Assembly: GCF_026914265.1 (NCBI RefSeq)
Contig: NC_069138.1
Span: forward strand, 29,596,262 to 29,660,261
Source: Mya arenaria
Taxonomy: Eukaryota > Mollusca > Bivalvia > Myida > Myidae
Direction: 5' to 3'
DNA length: 64,000 bases
The notes under the pieces were generated by a model. It saw only the letters and a list, made by a program, of their open reading frames with translations, searched no databases and was not told the DNA's origin. The position numbers and the translations under genes were made by a program. Position 1 is the first letter of the stretch, and every line of letters begins with the position of its first letter. This document shows positions 46,480 through 59,814 of this stretch, in pieces.

Positions 46480-47450
46480 TTATGCCCCCTCCCCCCTTTG
46501 AAGCAGAGGGGTATATTGCTTTGCACATGTCGGTCGGTCGGTCGGTCGGTCTGTCCATCAGTAGACCAAAGCTTGTCCGAGTGATAACCCGAGTGATAAT
46601 TCCTTGACGTATGGTAATTAAACTTGAGATAAAGGTTGCTCCTGACCAGTAGATGACCGCTATTGATTATAGGGGTCATCGGGTCAAAGGTCAAGGTCAC
46701 AGTAACCTTTACTGATATAAGGTTGTTCGAGTGATAACTCGACAATGCCTGCATCCATGAACCTCAGACTTGGAGGTTGGGCCGGACCAGTAGATGACCC
46801 CTATTGATTTTGGGGGTCATCGGCCACTGGTTAAGGTCACAGTGACCTTGATTGATAACAAGTTGTCAGAGTGATAACTGGACAATGACTGCATCCATTG
46901 CCCTCAAACTTGACGTGAAGGTTGGGCCTAACCAGTAGATGACCCCTATTGATTTTAATGGTCATCGGGTCAAAGGTCAACGTCACAGTGACCTTTTATG
47001 GTAAAAGGATTTTAAAGCTTTTGAGTGATATATCAACAATGCCAAGACCTATTGGCATCAAACTTGACATGGAGGCTGGGCCTGACCATTAGGTGACCCC
47101 TATTGATTTTAGTGGTCATCAGGTCAAAGGTCTGATCACAGTGACCTTGAATGATAAAAGGTTGTCTATTCACTCGACAAGGCCAGCATCCATGGTCTCT
47201 CAAACTTGACTTGAAGTTTTGGCTTGACCAGTATATGACCTATTAAAGTGAGGTTAAAGTGACCTTTAACGCGAAAAAGTTAACAAAACGTCTCCCAGTG
47301 ATATCTCAACAATGCCTGGAACTGTGTTCATCAAACTTCACAAGGAGGCTGTGCCTGGCCAGTAAATGCCACCTATTGAGTTTAGGAGTCATCATGTCAA
47401 AGGTCAAGGTCGCACTGACTTGGAATGCGAAAATGTTGTTCGAGTGAAAA
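46480..47450 (+). mobile_element. Helitron-like element remnant with (GGTC)n and tandem core
   Basis: Starts ATGCCCCCTCC, has (GGTC)n at 46530-46550, then about five units of ~125-185 bp with GAGTGATAACTCGACAATGCCTG, CTCAAACTTGAC, CAGTAGATGACCCC and GGTCACAGTGACCTT phrases. This is the same architecture as 24679-25466 but a different core sequence. The diagnostic 3' hairpin plus CTRR end was not identified, so the class is inferred. Confidence 0.55.
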
Positions 47451-47603
47451 CTTCCTCTCAAAATCATTCATATAATAATACGGGTAAACTCCTTTTCTTT
47501 TATTAATTCAAAGTTATTTTGAGAACATTGTGTTGTAAGCTTAAATGCGCAAGAGTAACGCGTTTGAACATTGAATCATATTTGGCTTGGATTTTTAATT
47601 CAG

Positions 47604-47686
47604 ATGAGTAACTGTCCGGTGCAAACGTCTGCTACACACGTTTATGATGCCGTTTGTGAACAGAAAGCGGTGTACAAATATTCACA
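47604..47686 (+). CDS. Orphan exon of an unidentified plus-strand gene (partial)
   Basis: An 83-nt open segment begins directly after a strong acceptor (ATTTTTAATTCAG) and ends at a GTAAGT donor. It reads MSNCPVQTSATHVYD, then AVCEQKAVYKYS, with two bases left over. Codon use looks coding, and the flanks look intronic. No partner exon was found: downstream sequence is tandem repeats for ~14 kb. The family is not recognised. It could also be a non-coding exon or a chance open segment. Confidence 0.4.
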
Positions 47687-47692
47687 GTAAGT

Positions 47693-48890
47693 AAGACGTC
47701 AATACCATGAATAAAAAAAAAGCAAATAAAAACATTCATTCTTTTTATTTCATTCTTACATCATTTGGTAATAACATACATGCATGTAATACTATTTTAT
47801 AAACTAACGGAATCAAACATTCCAATGAGATAATGGCTCTGGAACGTATAAGAAGGGCGGAATTTAAGATGAAATCCAGAATGTAAGGTATAAAATTGTT
47901 TGAAAACCTAAAGTTACTACGCTGGAAAAGGAACGAATCTTGCAAGATAGCACTTCATAATACGAAGAAGAAATGGGCAGAAAACGTAAATAATATCATG
48001 TTTTTATAATGCTTAATTTTACGGAAAGATGCCGCCTGCGTATTTTTCACGGGGAAAACCTACGCGGGTGTATAAATCCTAGGAAGACATTAATAATTTC
48101 AACTGAGAAGTCGGTTTATGTGTTTCTATATAACAGTTATTACGGACTGGCATAAGAAATGTAAAGCTGGAAAGAAAATCGATTATCGGATATACTCCGT
48201 CAAGCCATTTCAATCAATTTTCGATTATGTCAATGAAATCAAAAGTTCATAAAAATGTTCAAATACGTGTGCTCTAAACAATAACTGAAAGTTTTAGTTA
48301 ATTTACGCCGCATATTCGAATTATTGTTTTCAATGACAAGGTGTAGATATTGTAGCTGAATACAGAATGGTTTATACTGTTTTTCTACTTGAATGATACA
48401 TGGCAAATGTGTGGGATGCGATGATTGACTAACACGAGGATGTAGGTAGTAAAACAGACTTCATCGTCCATTTCCATATAATTGCACACAAATAGGCTAA
48501 ACAGTTTTAGTATCATACAGATAATTCGCCCTTTTATATGTATCTAGGAATTATCTCATTAAAATGCTTGGACGCGGTGAAATAATAATAATAATTTTTA
48601 CCAAAAGTCAGTTTAAAAAAGACAGTGTAGATGTCACTTAAACGCTCACGTTGGGCCATGATTACAAACAGTTTCAAGTCCGAGTCAGAAAATCATCAGA
48701 TTTCATTATGAATACTCAACTAGAAGGAAAGTTACAAGGAAATAATCTTTGCTGTTTTGGCACTTGAGTCGGAATTCAGACTTGAGGCTGTTCGTAAACA
48801 TGGCCTCTCATCACACTAATTTATTTAACAAACTTTTAGATAAATGTCCCCGTCATCAAACTCAAGCATAATTAACAAAATATAAGATTA
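47693..48890. other. No gene seen
   Basis: AT-rich sequence between the orphan exon and the tandem-array field; no supported exon or repeat. Confidence 0.4.
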
Positions 48891-48894
48891 ATCC

Positions 48895-49795
48895 TTTTAC
48901 ATCTCTCTCTCTTTAAACTAACTCTCGATTATATGTCATATTTCTACCATCACACTTAATCTTGATTATATGTCATATTTCTACCATCACACTTAATCTT
49001 GAGTACATGCTATATTTCTATAATCACACTTACTCTTGAGTATATGTCATATTTCTACCATCATACTGACTTTTGATTAGATGTCATATTTCTACCATCA
49101 CACTAACTCTTGACTATGTCATATTTCTATCATCACACAAACTCTTGATTAAGTGTCATAGTTTAACTTTCACACTAACTCTTCATTATATGTCATATTT
49201 CTACCATTACACTAACTCTTGATTATATTTCTACCATCACACTAACTCTTGACTATATTTCATATTTCTACTATCACACAAACTCTTGACTATGTTTCAT
49301 ATTTCTACCATCACACTAACTCTTGATTAAATGTCATATTTTTACTTTCACACTAACTCTTGATTATATGTCATATTTCTACCATCATACTAACTCTTGA
49401 TTATATGTCATATTTCTACCATCACACTAACTCTTGATTATATGTCATATTTCTACCATCACAAAAACTCTTGATTATATGTCATATTTCTACCATCATA
49501 CTAACTCTTGATTATATGTCATGTTTCTACCATCACACTAACTCTTGATTATATGTCATGTTTCTACCATCACACTAACTCTTGATTATATGTCATGTTT
49601 CTACCATAACACTAACTCTTGATTATATGTCATATTTCTACCCTCACACTAACTCTTGATTATTTGTCATATTTCTACCCTCACACTAACTCTTGATTAT
49701 ATGTCATATTTCTACCATCACACTAACTCTTGATTATTTGTCATATTTCTACCCTCACACTAACTCTTGATTATATGTCATGTTTCTACCATCAC
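48895..49795 (+). repeat. 37-bp minisatellite
   Basis: About 24 units containing TAACTCTTGATTATATGTCA and TATTTCTACCATCACAC. Some units are shortened by internal deletions. No coding frame. Confidence 0.95.
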
Positions 49796-50109
49796 GATAA
49801 TTATTCTTCAACAATCATTACTATTGACCACGAGTTTAGTACAATTACTATTTCCATAGACATTAATATTTATCTGCATTCCTTATCATCCATTTAAAAG
49901 CTAATTATCTCTTCCCTCCAATGTTGCAAACAAGTATTGTTGTCAAGAATGCGTTTTATAGAATGATGCAATGTACATATTTGAAACAGGAAAAAGATAT
50001 AATAATGAAACGTACAAAAAATGAGCTTTAACATAATTGGTATACAATGAGCGTTTACCTCTATCTAGGCTGCTCTTCAGTATATTGCAATTGGTGACAT
50101 GGCACGTTC

Positions 50110-50570
50110 ACAAACGGTATGTGCTTACATTATCCTACACAAAACGGTATGTGCTAACAGAATCGTATACAAAACGGTATGTGCTAACAGAATCGTATAC
50201 ATAACAGTATGTGCTAACAGTATCACACACAGCTGTATGTGCTAACAGTATCCTACAGAGCTGTATGTGCTAACATTATCATCCTACACAAAACGGTATG
50301 TGCCAACAGTTTCCTATACACAACGGTATGTGGTTACAGTATCCTATACACAAAGGTATGTGCTAACATTATCCTATACACAAAGGTATGTGCTAACATT
50401 ATCCTATACACAAAGGTATGTGCTAACATTATCCTATACACAAAGGTATGTGCTAACATTATCCTATACACAAAGGTATGTGCTTACAGTATCCTATACA
50501 CAAAGGTATGTGCTAACATTATCCTATACACAAAGGTATGTGCTAACATTATCCCACACACAATGATACC
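50110..50570 (+). repeat. 30-bp minisatellite
   Basis: About 15 units with GGTATGTGCTAACATTATCC and TATACACAAA; the last eight are almost identical. Because 30 is a multiple of three, long frames stay open, but they are pure repeat. Confidence 0.95.
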
Positions 50571-50699
50571 TTATGGGATAAGACTGGTATGTCCATACCA
50601 TTACACATTTCTAAATATACTCATTAATACTTGATGTTTACAAGAATTAAAATACAATAATAAAAAACATAATTATTTAACATGGGATAATGAAATACA

Positions 50700-50932
50700 A
50701 CAAAACAATATACTTATGTACATGTACCGTCAACTTAGTTCAATAATAAAGAACATCATTATAACACGCGAAAGGTGAATAAAGTGCAGAAACCATTACT
50801 TATGTTCATGTACCATCTACTTAGTTCATTAAATGAACATTATAATTAGTACTTTTGGGAAGTGAATAAATTGCAGATATCATTTACTTATGTTCATGTA
50901 CTATCTACTTAGTTCAATTAATAAACATTATA

Positions 50933-50974
<42 letters not shown>

Positions 50975-53900
50975 ATTATTATTATTATTATTGAAAAGTA
51001 AATAAAATGCAAACATCATTTACTTATGTTCATGTACCGTCTACTTAGCTCGATATTAAACATCATAATTATTAACACGGGAAAAGTAAATAAATTGCAG
51101 ACACCATTAACTTATGTTCATGTACCGTCTACTTAGCTCGATATTAAACATCATAATTATTAACAAGCGAAAAGTAAATAAATTGCAGACACCATTAACT
51201 TATGTTCATGTACCGTCTACTTAGCTCGATGTAAAACATCATTATTATTAACACGTTCAAGTAAATAAAGTGCAGACACCATTAACTTATGTTCATGTAT
51301 AGTCTACTTAGCTGGATGTTAAACATAATAATTATTAACACGCGAAAAGCAAATAAAATGCAGACACCATTAACTTATGTTCATGTACCGTCTACTTAGC
51401 TCGATATTAAACATCATAATTATTAACACGTTAAAGTAAATAAAGTGCAGACACCATTAACTTATGTTCATGTACCGTCTACTTAGCTCGATATTAAACA
51501 TCATAATTATTAACACGGGAAAAGTAAATAAATTGCAGACACCATTAACTTATGTTCATGTACTGTCTACTTAGCTCGATATTAAACACCATAATTATTA
51601 ACACGTTAAAGTAAATAAAGTGCAGACACCATTAACTTATGTTCATGTACCGTCTACTTAGCTCGATATTAAACATCATAATTATTAACACGTTCAAGTA
51701 AATAAAGTGCAGACACCATTAACTTATGTTCATGTTCCGTCTACTTAGCTCGATGTTAAACATCATAATTATTAACACGTTAAAGTAAATAAAGTGCAGA
51801 CACCATTAACTTATGTTCATGTTCCGTCTACTTAGCCCGATATTAAACATCATAATTATTAACACGTTCAAGTAAATAAAGTGCAGACACCATTAACTTA
51901 TGTTCATGTTCTGTCTACTTAGCCCGATGTTAAACATCATAATTATTAACACGTTAAAGTAAATAAAGTGCAGACACCATTAACTTATGTCCATGTACCG
52001 TCTACTTAGCTCGATGTTAAACATCATAATTATTAACACGTTAAAGTAAATAAAGTGCAGACACCATTAACTTATGTTCATGTTCCGTCTACTTAGCTCG
52101 ATGTTAAACATCATAATTATTAACACGGGAAAAGTAAATAAATTGCAGACACCATTAACTTATGTTCATGTATAGTCTACTTAGCTCGATGTTAAACATC
52201 ATAATTATTAACACGTTAAAGTAAATAAAGTGCAGACACCATTAACTTATGTTCATGTTCCGTCTACTTAGCTCGATGTTAAACATCAAAATTATTAACA
52301 CGTTAAAGTAAATAAAGTGCAGACACCATTAACTTATGTTCATGTATAGTCTACTTAGCTCGATATTAAACATCAACATTATTAACACGTTAAAGTAAAT
52401 AAAGTGCAGACACCATTAACTTATGTTCATGTACCGTCTACTTAGCTCGATGTTAAACATCAAAATTATTAACACGTTAAAGTAAATAAAGTGCAGACAC
52501 CATTAACTTATGTTCATGTATAGTCTACTTAGCTAGATGTTAAACATAATAATTACTAACACGCGAAAAGCAAATAAAATGCAGACACCATTAACTTATG
52601 TTCATGTACCGTCTACTTAGCTCGATATTAAACATCATAATTATTAACACGTTAAAGTAAATAAAGTGCAGACACCATTAACTTATGTTCATGTTCCGTC
52701 TACTTAGCTCGATGTTAAACATCATAATTATTAACACGTTAAAGTAAATAAAGTGCAGACACCATTAACTTATGTTCATGTACCGTCTACTTAGCTCGAT
52801 ATTAAACATAATAATTATTAACAAAAGAAAATTAAATAAAGTGCAGACACCATTAACTTATGTTCATGTACCGTCTACTTAGCTCGATGTTAAACATCAT
52901 AATTATTAACACGTTAAAGTAAATAAAGTGCAGACACCATTAACTTATGTCCATGTATAGTCTACTTAGCTCGATGTTAAACATCATAATTATTAACACG
53001 TTAAAGTAAATAAAGTGCAGACACCATTAACTTATGTTCATGTACTGTCTACTTAGCTCGATGTTAAACATCATAATTATTAACACGTTAAAGTAAATAA
53101 AGTGCAGACACCATTAACTTATGTTCATGTTCCGTCTACTTAGCTCGATGTTAAACATCATAATTATTACCACGTTAAAGTAAATAAAGTGCAGACACCA
53201 TTAACTTATGTTCATGTACCGTCTACTTAGCTCGATATTAAACATCATAATTATTAACACGTTAAAGTAAATAAAGTGCAGACACCATTAACTTATGTTC
53301 ATGTACCGTCTACTTAGCTCGATGTTAAACATCATAATTATTAACACGTTAAAGTAAATAAAATACAGACACCATTAACTTATGTTCATGTACCGTCTAC
53401 TTAGCTCGATATTAAACACCATAATTATTAACACGTTAAAGTAAATAAAGTGCAGACACCATTAACTTATGTTCATGTACCGTCTACTTAGCTCGATGTT
53501 AAACATCATAATTATTAACACGTTAAAGTAAATAAAGTGCAGACACCATTAACTTATGTTCATGTACCGTCTACTTAGCTCGATGTTAAACATCATAATT
53601 ATTAACACGTTCAAGAAAATAAAGTGCATACACCATTAACTTATGTCCATGTACTGTCTACTTAGCCCGATGTTAAACATCATAATTATTAACACGTCAA
53701 AGTAAATAAAGTGCAGACACCATTAACTTATGTTCATGTTCCGTCTACTTAGCTCGATGTTAAACATCATAATTATTAACACGGGAAAAGTAAATAAATT
53801 GCAGACACCATTAACTTATGTTCATGTTCCGTCTACTTAGCTCGATGTTAAACATCATAATTATTAACACGTTAAAGTAAATAAAATGCAGACACCATTA

Positions 53901-56335
53901 ACTTATGTTCATGTACCGTCTACTTAGCTCGATGTTAAACATCAAAATTATTAACACGTTAAAGTAAATATAGTGCAGACACCATTAACTTATGTTCATG
54001 TACTGTCTACTTAGCTCGATGTTAAACATCAAAATTATTAACACGTTAAAGTAAATAAAGTGCAGACACCATTAACTTATGTCCATGTTCCGTCTACTTA
54101 GCTGGATGTTAAACATCATAATTATTAACACGTTAAAGTAAATGAATTGCAGACACCATTAACTTATGTTCATGTACCGTCTACTTAGGTCGATGTTAAA
54201 CATCAAAATTATTAACACGTTAAAGTAAATAAAGTGCAGACACCATTAACTTATGTTCATGTTCCGTCTTTTTAGCTGGATGTTAAACATAAACATTATT
54301 AACACGCGAAAAGCAAATAAAATGCAGACACCATTAACTTATGTTCTTGTACCGTCTACTTAGCTCGATGTTAAACATCATAATTATTAACACGTTAAAG
54401 TAAATAAAGTGCAGACACCATTAACTTATGTTCATGTACCGTCTACTTAGCTCGATGTTAAACATCATAATTATTAACACGTTAAAGTAAATATAGTGCA
54501 GACACCATTAACTTATGTTCATGTACCGTCTACTTAGCTCGATATTAAACATCATAATTATTAACACGTTCAAGTAAATAAAGTGCAGACACCATTAACT
54601 TATGTCCATGTTCTGTCTACTTAGCCCGATGTTAAACATCATAATTATTAACACGTTCAAGTAAATAAAGTGCAGACACCATTAACTTATGTTCATGTAC
54701 CGTCTACTTAGCTCGATGTTAAACATCATAATTATTAACACGTTAAAGTAAATAAAGTGCAGACACCATTAACTTATGTTCATGTTCCGTCTACTTAGCT
54801 CGATATTAAACATCATAATTATTAACACGTTAAAGTAAATAAAGTGCAGACACCATTAACTTATGTTCATGTATAGTCTACTTAGCTGGATGTTAAACAT
54901 CATAATTATTAACGCGTTAAAGTAAATAAATTGCAGACACCATTAACTTATGTTCATGTTCCGTCTACTTAGCTCGATATTAAACATCATAATTATTAAC
55001 ACGTTAAAGTAAATAAAGTGCAGACACCATTAACTTATGTTCATGTATAGTCTACTTAGCTCGATGTTAAACATCATAATTATTAACACGTTAAAGTAAA
55101 TAAAGTGCAGACACCATTAACTTATGTTCATGTTCCGTCTACTTAGCTCGATATTAAACATCATAATTATTAACACGTTAAAGTAAATAAAGTGCAGACA
55201 CCATTAACTTATGTTCATGTTCCGTCTACTTAGCTCGATGTTAAACATCATAATTATTAACACGTTAAAGTAAATAAATTGCAGACACCATTAACTTATG
55301 TTCATGTATAGTCTACTTAGCTCGATATTAAACATCATAATTATTAACACGTTAAAGTAAATAAAGTGCAGACACCATTAACTTATGTTCATGTATAGTC
55401 TACTTAGCTAGATGTTAAACATAATAATTACTAACACGCGAAAAGCAAATAAAATGCAGACACCATTAACTTATGTTCATGTACCGTCTACTTAGCTCGA
55501 TATTAAACATCATTATTATTAACACGTTCAAGTAAATAAAGTGCGGACACCATTAACTTATGTTCATGTTCCGTCTACTTAGTTCGATATTAAACATCAT
55601 AATTATTACCACGTTAAAGTAAATAAAGTGCAGACACCAATAACTTATGTTCATGTATAGTCTACTTAGCTGGATGTTAAACATCATAATTATTAACGCG
55701 TTAAAGTAAATAAAGTGCAGACACCAATAACTTATGTTCACGTATAGTCTACTTAGCTCGATGTTAAACATCATAATTATTAACGCGTTAAATTAAATAA
55801 AGTGCAGACACCATTAACTTATGTCCATGTACCGTCTACTTAGCTCGATATTAAACATCATAATTATTAACACTGGAAGAGTAAATAAATTGCAGACACC
55901 ATTAACTTATGTATATGTATATACTACTTAGCTCGATGTTAAACATCAAAATTATTAACACGTTAAAGTAAATAAATTGCAGACACAATTATTAATGTTC
56001 ACGTACCGTCAATTTAGTTCAATAAATAAACATTACAATCGTTACTATCGGAAAGTAAATAAATTGCAGACACCATTCACTTAGATTCATGTACCGTTTA
56101 CTTAGTTTAATAGTAAACAACATAATTATCAACATGCGAAAAGTAATAAATTGCAGACACCATTAACTTATGTTGATGTATCGTCTACTTAGCTCGATAA
56201 TAAACATCATTATTATTAACATGGTAAAAGTTAATAAATTACAGACACCATTTACTTACGGTCATGTACCATCTAAGTTCAGTAATTTAAAATTATAATT
56301 TTTTTACATGGGAAAGGGAAATAAATTGCAGACAC
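50700..56335 (+). repeat. ~87-bp satellite array, about 65 copies
   Basis: Units of 86-88 bp contain AAATAAAGTGCAGACACCAT, TAACTTATGTTCATGTACCG, TCTACTTAGCTCGATGTTAA and CATCATAATTATTAACACG. Recurrent unit variants are ACCGTC/TTCCGTC/TATAGTC and CGTTAAAG/CGTTCAAG/CGGGAAAAG/CGCGAAAAG. Both edges (50700-51000, 55970-56335) are strongly diverged, as expected for an array homogenised from the centre. An ATT microsatellite interrupts it at about 50933-50990. Short open frames here are repeat translations. Confidence 0.97.
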
Positions 56336-57000
56336 TATAAGAATATGCCCAACTCCCCTCTTTATAAATATATACCGCTTGTTTAAATATCTTGAATCAT
56401 TCAAATTCACATTTGTTAATTATAAATTGTGTTGTTATTTTTTATTATCATTTACCTTTACAAAAAGTTTTTTTTTTTGCAAATTTGTTTTTATTTTAAA
56501 ATGACCTATTTTACTGTAAAATACCATTCTTATCATTCAGTTTTGTCTAATTCATATATGTATTACATAACATTAAAATACATTCTTCAAAATGAAATTG
56601 TTATGCTATAATAAAACATGTTACTGGGGTGTACACTATGTCAAACAAACACCGGGAAAATCACATGCAGCATACAATAAGGGCATAAAATATAGGATAT
56701 ATACATGTATACGTACAATGGGAAAAACAGGAACAAATGTCATGAAACAAAGCCAAACAATGCTTCCCATAACATATGTACAAATACAAATGCATTTTAG
56801 TCTTCTAGATAACTGTACATGTGTATTGATATAATAGGATTTTTATTATCGATCAATCATGGGGAGACTCGTAAAGCTTAATCAATGATTTTTCTATATT
56901 TTCCTTTTTTGTGACGAGGGAATAATGAAATGTTTCGATATAAAGCAGATAAAACCAATTGAAGTAAGCAATTGTGTTAAATAAAGTATGTCTTAAGAGT
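56336..57000. other. Spacer between arrays, no gene seen
   Basis: AT-rich sequence; two short open frames without domains or splice signals. Confidence 0.4.
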
Positions 57001-57004
57001 TAAA

Positions 57005-58400
57005 TGTGGTATGTCATCTGTGTCAAATGAAGAATGGCATCAGTGTCAAATGAAGTATGGCATCAGTGTCAAATGTAGTATGTCATCAGTGTTAAATGTA
57101 GTATGTCATCAGTGTCAAATGTAGTATTGCATCAGTGTTAAATTCAGTATGTCATCAGTGTCAAATGAAGTATGTTATCAGTGTCAAATGTAGTATGTTA
57201 TCAGAGTCAAATGAAGTATGTTATCAGTGTCAAATGAAGTATGTTATCAGAGTCAAATGTAGTATGTTATCAGAGTCAAATGTAGTATGGCATCAGTTTC
57301 AAATGCAATGTGTCATCAGTGTCAAATGAAGTATGTTATCCGTGTCAAATGAAATATATCATCAGTGTCAAATGTAGTATGTTATCAGAGTCAAATGTAG
57401 TATGTTATCAGTGTCAAATGTAGAATGTCATAAGTGTCAAATGTAGTATATTATCATAATCATAAGTAGTATTTTATCAGAGTCAAATGTAGTATGTTAT
57501 CAGAGTCAAATGAAGTATGTTTTCAGAGTCAAATGTAGTATGTTTTCAGAGTCGAATGTAGTATGTCATCAGTGTCGAATGTAGTATGTTATCAGTGTCA
57601 AATGTAGTATGTTATCAGTGTCAAATGTAGTATGTTATCAGTGTCAAATGTAGTATGTTATCAGAGTCAGATGTAGTATGTTATCAGAGTCAGATGTAGT
57701 ATGTTATCAGAGTCAAATGTAGTATGTTATCAGAGTCAGATGTAGTATGTTATCAGTGTCAAATGTAGTATGTTATCAGAGTCAAATGTAGTATGTTATC
57801 AGAGTCAAATGTAGTATGTTATCAGAGTCAAATGTAGTATGTTATCAGAGTCAAATGTAGTATGTTATCAGAGTCAAATGTAGTAAGTTATCAGTGTCAA
57901 ATGTAGTAAGCCAGCAGGTTCAAATGTAATAAGACATCAGTGTCAAATGTCATATGTCATCAGTGTCAAAAGTAGTAAGCCAGCAGGTTCAAATGTAATA
58001 AGACATCAGTGTCAAATGTCATACGTCATCAGTGTCAAATGTAGTAGGTTATCAGTGTCAAATGTAGTATGTTATCAGAGTCAAATTAAATATGTCATCA
58101 GTGTAAAATGTAGTAAGTCATCAGTGCCAAATGAAATGTGTAATCCTAGTCAAATGAAGTATGTAATCAGTGTCAAATGAAGTATGTCATCAGTGTCAAA
58201 TGAAGCATGTAATCTGTGTCAAATGAAGTATGTCATCAATAACAAATGTAGTATGTCATCAGTGTCAAATTGAGTGTGTCATCAGTAACAAATATAGTAT
58301 GTCGTTACTGTCAAATGAAGCATGTCATTAGTGTCAAATAAAGAATGTGATCAGAGTCAAATGAAGTATATCATCAGTATCGAATGTAGTATGTCATTTG
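57005..58400 (+). repeat. 23-bp minisatellite
   Basis: About 60 units of the form TGTAGTATGTTATCAG followed by AGTCAAA or TGTCAAA. The two subtypes are clustered, and the edges are more diverged. A 75-bp block around 57900-58020 is itself duplicated. Confidence 0.95.
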
Positions 58401-58904
58401 TGCGATCTTTTTTTGTTTATATTTTACCGGTATATAAAGCATGGGGTCATACTAATCGGACACTCGTTATCAAATTACACACACTTTTATTAAGTTCATT
58501 CAGGAAATATGTTTAAAAACTCGCTAAGGACTCATTTATAAACTCATTTCCTGATTACGTATAAAGTTGTATGACAATAAAGTTAACACTATTTCTTGTG
58601 AAAATGCTTCAAGCCTTACCACCAAAGAACCCTTTATTAGTGGGGACAATGAATTCTAGAATCGGCATTATTTACAATACAAATTAAAACAAATGAAAGT
58701 ATACCAACAGTAACGATGAACTCTAGAATCGGATAATTTACAAGACAGATTAAAACAAATGAAAGAATACTAACATAAACGATGAACTATAGAATAAATG
58801 TTTGATGCAAAAACAGTTAAAACATTAACCAGACGTAGAATTATCAGACAAATCAATATGATGCAAATTTTAACACATTTATACAAATGAAACTATAATA
58901 ACAG

Positions 58905-59418
58905 TCATTGAATGTATTCTGAAACCACTATACCGTACAATATAAATTTACACAAATACAACTATTGACAATACTTGAATGTATTCTGAAACCACTATAC
59001 CATACAGTATATATTTACACAAATACAACTATTGACAATACTTGAATGTATTCTGAAACCACTATACCATACAATATATATTTACACAAATACAACTATT
59101 GATAATACTTGAGTGTATTCTGAAACCACTATTCCGTACAATATATATTTACACAAATACAACCATTGACAATACTTGAATGTATTCTGAAACCACTATA
59201 CCATACAATATATATTTACACAAATACAACTATTGACAATACTTGAGTGTATTCTGAAACCACTATACCGTACAACTATTGACAATACTTGAATATATTC
59301 TGAAACCACTATACCGTACAATATATATTTACACAAATACAACTATTGACAATACTTGAATGTATTCTGAAACCACTATACCATACAATATATATTTACA
59401 CAAATACAACTATTTTAA
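58905..59418 (+). repeat. 67-bp tandem repeat
   Basis: About 7.5 units containing TTGAATGTATTCTGAAACCA, CTATACCATACAATATATAT and TTACACAAATACAAC; one unit is truncated by an internal deletion near 59270. Confidence 0.93.
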
Positions 59419-59814
59419 CAGCAGTAATGTACCTTAAAGGGACTCACTCACATATTGTATGTTGGAACCATTTTTTTGAACTTGAAATTCAGTTATTTTA
59501 TTTCCTTTGTTAAACAAACACATACAGTCATTGATGGGTACTCATTTGAGCAGACTTTTGAAAATCCAAGCCGAACATTATTCAGTTTTCAACAGTGGCA
59601 CCATTGCTTTTCGGCAAAATATTATCCAAATATTTGACAATGGCAAGTATACATTAGGAAGAGAGCTGTTATTTGATGTTTATGATAATGTTTAATCTAT
59701 GTAACCATCATTTTTGTTCACATTTTACAAGAACTATTTATTTTCGATGTTTTGCTTTAAAGAACACTTTTACGTACAAAACATGCATGTGTATGAAAAC
59801 AAATCAAGCTGTAT

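Noticed and set aside
50239-50634. 131-residue frame with repeated LYTKVCANII units (and its shadow LSYTQRYVLT)
   Set aside because: Pure product of a 30-bp minisatellite, whose length is a multiple of three; no domain or splice context.
55553-55774. Minus-strand frame with repeated MMFNIELSRLYVNISYW
   Set aside because: Translation of the 87-bp satellite (29 codons per unit).
48895-58400. Regularly repeated short units that might suggest a CRISPR array
   Set aside because: Units are directly tandem with no unique spacers, and the genome is eukaryotic.
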